64,000 bases of DNA from Clusia tigrina (taxonomy: Eukaryota > Arthropoda > Insecta > Diptera > Clusiidae): the NCBI GenBank assembly GCA_920105625.2, contig OV050030.1, positions 28,514,516-28,578,515 of the forward strand, in the 5' to 3' direction. A program made the position numbers and the translations under genes. Positions 62,106 through 64,000 of the stretch are shown here, piece after piece. The notes under the pieces are model-generated. The model did not search any database. It was not told where the DNA came from and worked only from the letters and a program-made list of their open reading frames with translations. Numbering within the stretch: the first letter of the stretch is position 1; every line of letters starts with the position of its first letter.

Positions 62106-62204
62106 TGCTCTTGACACAGGTGGTTTTATAGGTGTAGAACTAATATCTTAGTTCCAAAAGAAGTTCTCGATAGCCATCTACATTATTTCATAATTTGAGA
62201 TTTT

Positions 62205-62718
62205 AATTTTGTATTTGTGGGAGTCATTTGCCTCCTCCTTTGAGGTCGTCAAAACCGAATAATGTTACAATTTTGCGCGTGTCTATTGTTCTACCACTCA
62301 AAGCTCTTTATTCGCTCTGCACCACTTTATATCGAATGATACTAGATTTATTTCAGAACTATTTAAAATTTCCTAATTTTGTATCTGTTGGCGTCATTCT
62401 TCTCTTCCTGTGAGATCACCAAAACCGTATTATGTTACGATTTTGTGCGTGTCTATTGTTCCACCACTCAAAGATCTTTCTTCGCTTTGCACCACTTTAT
62501 ATCGAATGATACTAGATTTATTTCAGAACTATTTAAAATTTCCTAATTTTGTATCTGTTGGAGTCTTTGTTCTCTTCCTGTGAGATCTCCAAAACCGAAT
62601 TATGTTACAATTTCGCGCCTGTCTATATTGTTCTACCACTCAAAGGTCTTTCATCGCTCTGCACCACTTTATATCGAATGATACTAGATTTATTTCAGAA
62701 CTACTTAAAATTCCTGAA
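62205..62718. repeat. Satellite-like array, 170-bp unit x 3
   Basis: AAAACCG starts at 62251, 62421 and 62591, exactly 170 bp apart. Units share GTGTCTATTGTTCTACCACT, CTCTGCACCACTTTATATCG and AATGATACTAGATTTATTTC with few differences. The array starts within TTTTGTATTTGTGGGAGTC and ends where AAATTCCTGAATGACGG departs. It lies 100 bp beyond the mariner relic. Confidence 0.93.
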
Positions 62719-62719
62719 T

Positions 62720-64000
62720 GACGGACGTTGTTGCCATAGACCTGCCGTCACTTCCTCTTACTACTGTAGTCAGTCCACTGGAGTAGCTTGCAAAACGTAT
62801 TATATCACGCAGATATTAAAGTTTCTCTTAGTAGCAAATGCAGCAGGAGTTGTCCGAATTCATGTGTGGCGTTTGTTTGTGTCTCTGGTAGTGGTGCGGA
62901 TTTGTGTCTGTCCCCTGTAGGATGTGCGTGCGGATGTCCTGGCGTGTGTTTGTTTTTTTTCTGTATACAGCAAGTCACGGAAAACTTTTTCGTGCGGATT
63001 TTGAAACAAATGCAAAATGCTGCCATTGTTTTTTTTGCTCTTTTTGCGTTTTTGTTTGTTTGCATACAACTATTGCAGCCATTGTCGTTGTTAATTCTGT
63101 TGGACATCCGCGTTTTGTTGCGGAAGCGTAAACGTAAAATGTTGGTCCAAGTAGAATGAATAATGGTGCAGCGCAAAAATTAGCGAACATTTAGCAAACG
63201 TTAAATTTGCCGGCTGTTGCTTAATAAGTGGCAGAACTGTGCTGTAAATCACGGTTGTCCAAGGCCAAAATATATAGTGTGGGAATAAAGGGTCCAAAGT
63301 GTGAAAAACTGCTATTGTTTGTAAATCGCAGAATGTTCGGGCTAAAGCTTTAAACCTGCTCCACTCGAATTCCGGGTTCTAGAGGGACTTCATAATATCC
63401 TTTGGCTTTTTATTTGTACTAAGATTCTTCAATCCAAGACTTTTATATAATTCCCACTATAGCACTCAATAGTTTAAAAATAATTTAATAATTTCTCCAA
63501 ATATTTGTTTCCCTTTATTTTTAATACACTACTTTTAACCCAGTCGAGTTGTGCCAAACCATGGAGCCGTGCTGACTAAATACAGCAGAACCCAAACAAT
63601 TAAACGGAAATGTTTTCAACAAAATAATTCACTGGTAATTGGGGGATTTGTGCAGTATGAAAATGGCAATAAGCAAAACAACAATACTCGTAATTAATTG
63701 GGTTTTCAAGCTTTAAGTTAATTTTTATGTGTTAATTGCACAGATCAAGTGGTCAGTTATTTTGTTAAATGGTAGAAAATACAGGAAAACTGTTTTTCTG
63801 CCACATATTAACATGGAAAAATACACTCGCTAAGTAGTTTAAATTTGGTTCGGTTTGGTGAAAGTTGCAGCTTGCAATTCATTAGGAAGCCTAGAATATC
63901 CGCGTAGACTGAATAGGGGTGTCTTGGAATCTTGTTCGCTACAAATGTCGGCATTTGTTTCTGGGAGTATTAAGTGTAGAAGCACTCCAAGTGTAATCGA
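62720..64000. other. Stretch without a supported gene
   Basis: A G/T-rich patch (about 62860-63120) gives 123-codon frames on both strands whose composition reflects TGTG and TTTT runs. No domain is recognised. The remainder is AT-rich. Confidence 0.45.

Noticed and set aside
62788..63176. Two 123-codon ORFs on opposite strands
   Set aside because: Low-complexity G/T-rich sequence; composition explained by TGTG and TTTT runs.

Overview
This is an AT-rich, gene-poor piece of an insect nuclear genome, almost certainly a higher fly (Diptera). The evidence is two six-cysteine odorant-binding-protein (OBP) genes with 68-69 bp introns, a eukaryotic tRNA-Asp gene, arthropod-type TATA plus TCAGT promoter signals, and many decayed Jockey-like and RNase H-bearing LINEs and mariner/Tc1 relics. 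Nothing bacterial or plasmid-like is present. The species cannot be fixed from the sequence; a tephritid or related acalyptrate fly would fit.

Layout. 1-4.1 kb: two tandem, intact-looking, minus-strand OBP genes. They share exon structure, are about 50% identical in the mature protein, and share an upstream block of about 85% identity at the same distance from the start codon. A broken plus-strand LINE sits between them. 4.4-8.3 kb: an unclassified broken coding relic, then a nearly full-length but inactivated Jockey-family LINE on the minus strand. 8.3-20.3 kb: mostly non-coding, with one possible small secreted peptide (11.0-11.2 kb), a LINE 3' fragment (13.5-13.9 kb) and two compact hairpins. 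20.3-32.1 kb: a tandem repeat of about 115 bp, three further LINE relics and a few unassigned ORFs. 34.7-35.9 kb: a LINE tail abutting a mariner relic. 36.4-36.6 kb: a 13-unit, 16-bp minisatellite. 39.6 kb: tRNA-Asp(GTC), with one T-stem mismatch. 43-46.5 kb: two more LINE relics. 48.5-49.5 kb: a composite satellite. 52.6-52.8 kb: a very compact candidate transcription unit. 56.5-62.7 kb: mariner and Tc1 fragments, a long (TA)n tract carrying three copies of a 70-bp unit in alternating orientation, and a 170-bp satellite.

How it fits together. The only confident host protein genes are the OBP pair, which probably encode secreted carriers of small hydrophobic ligands in chemosensory or other secretory tissue. 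The tRNA is an independent pol III gene. Almost everything else recognisable is dead transposon sequence or tandem repeat. Long stretches with no call may be intergenic or introns of genes whose exons lie outside the window.
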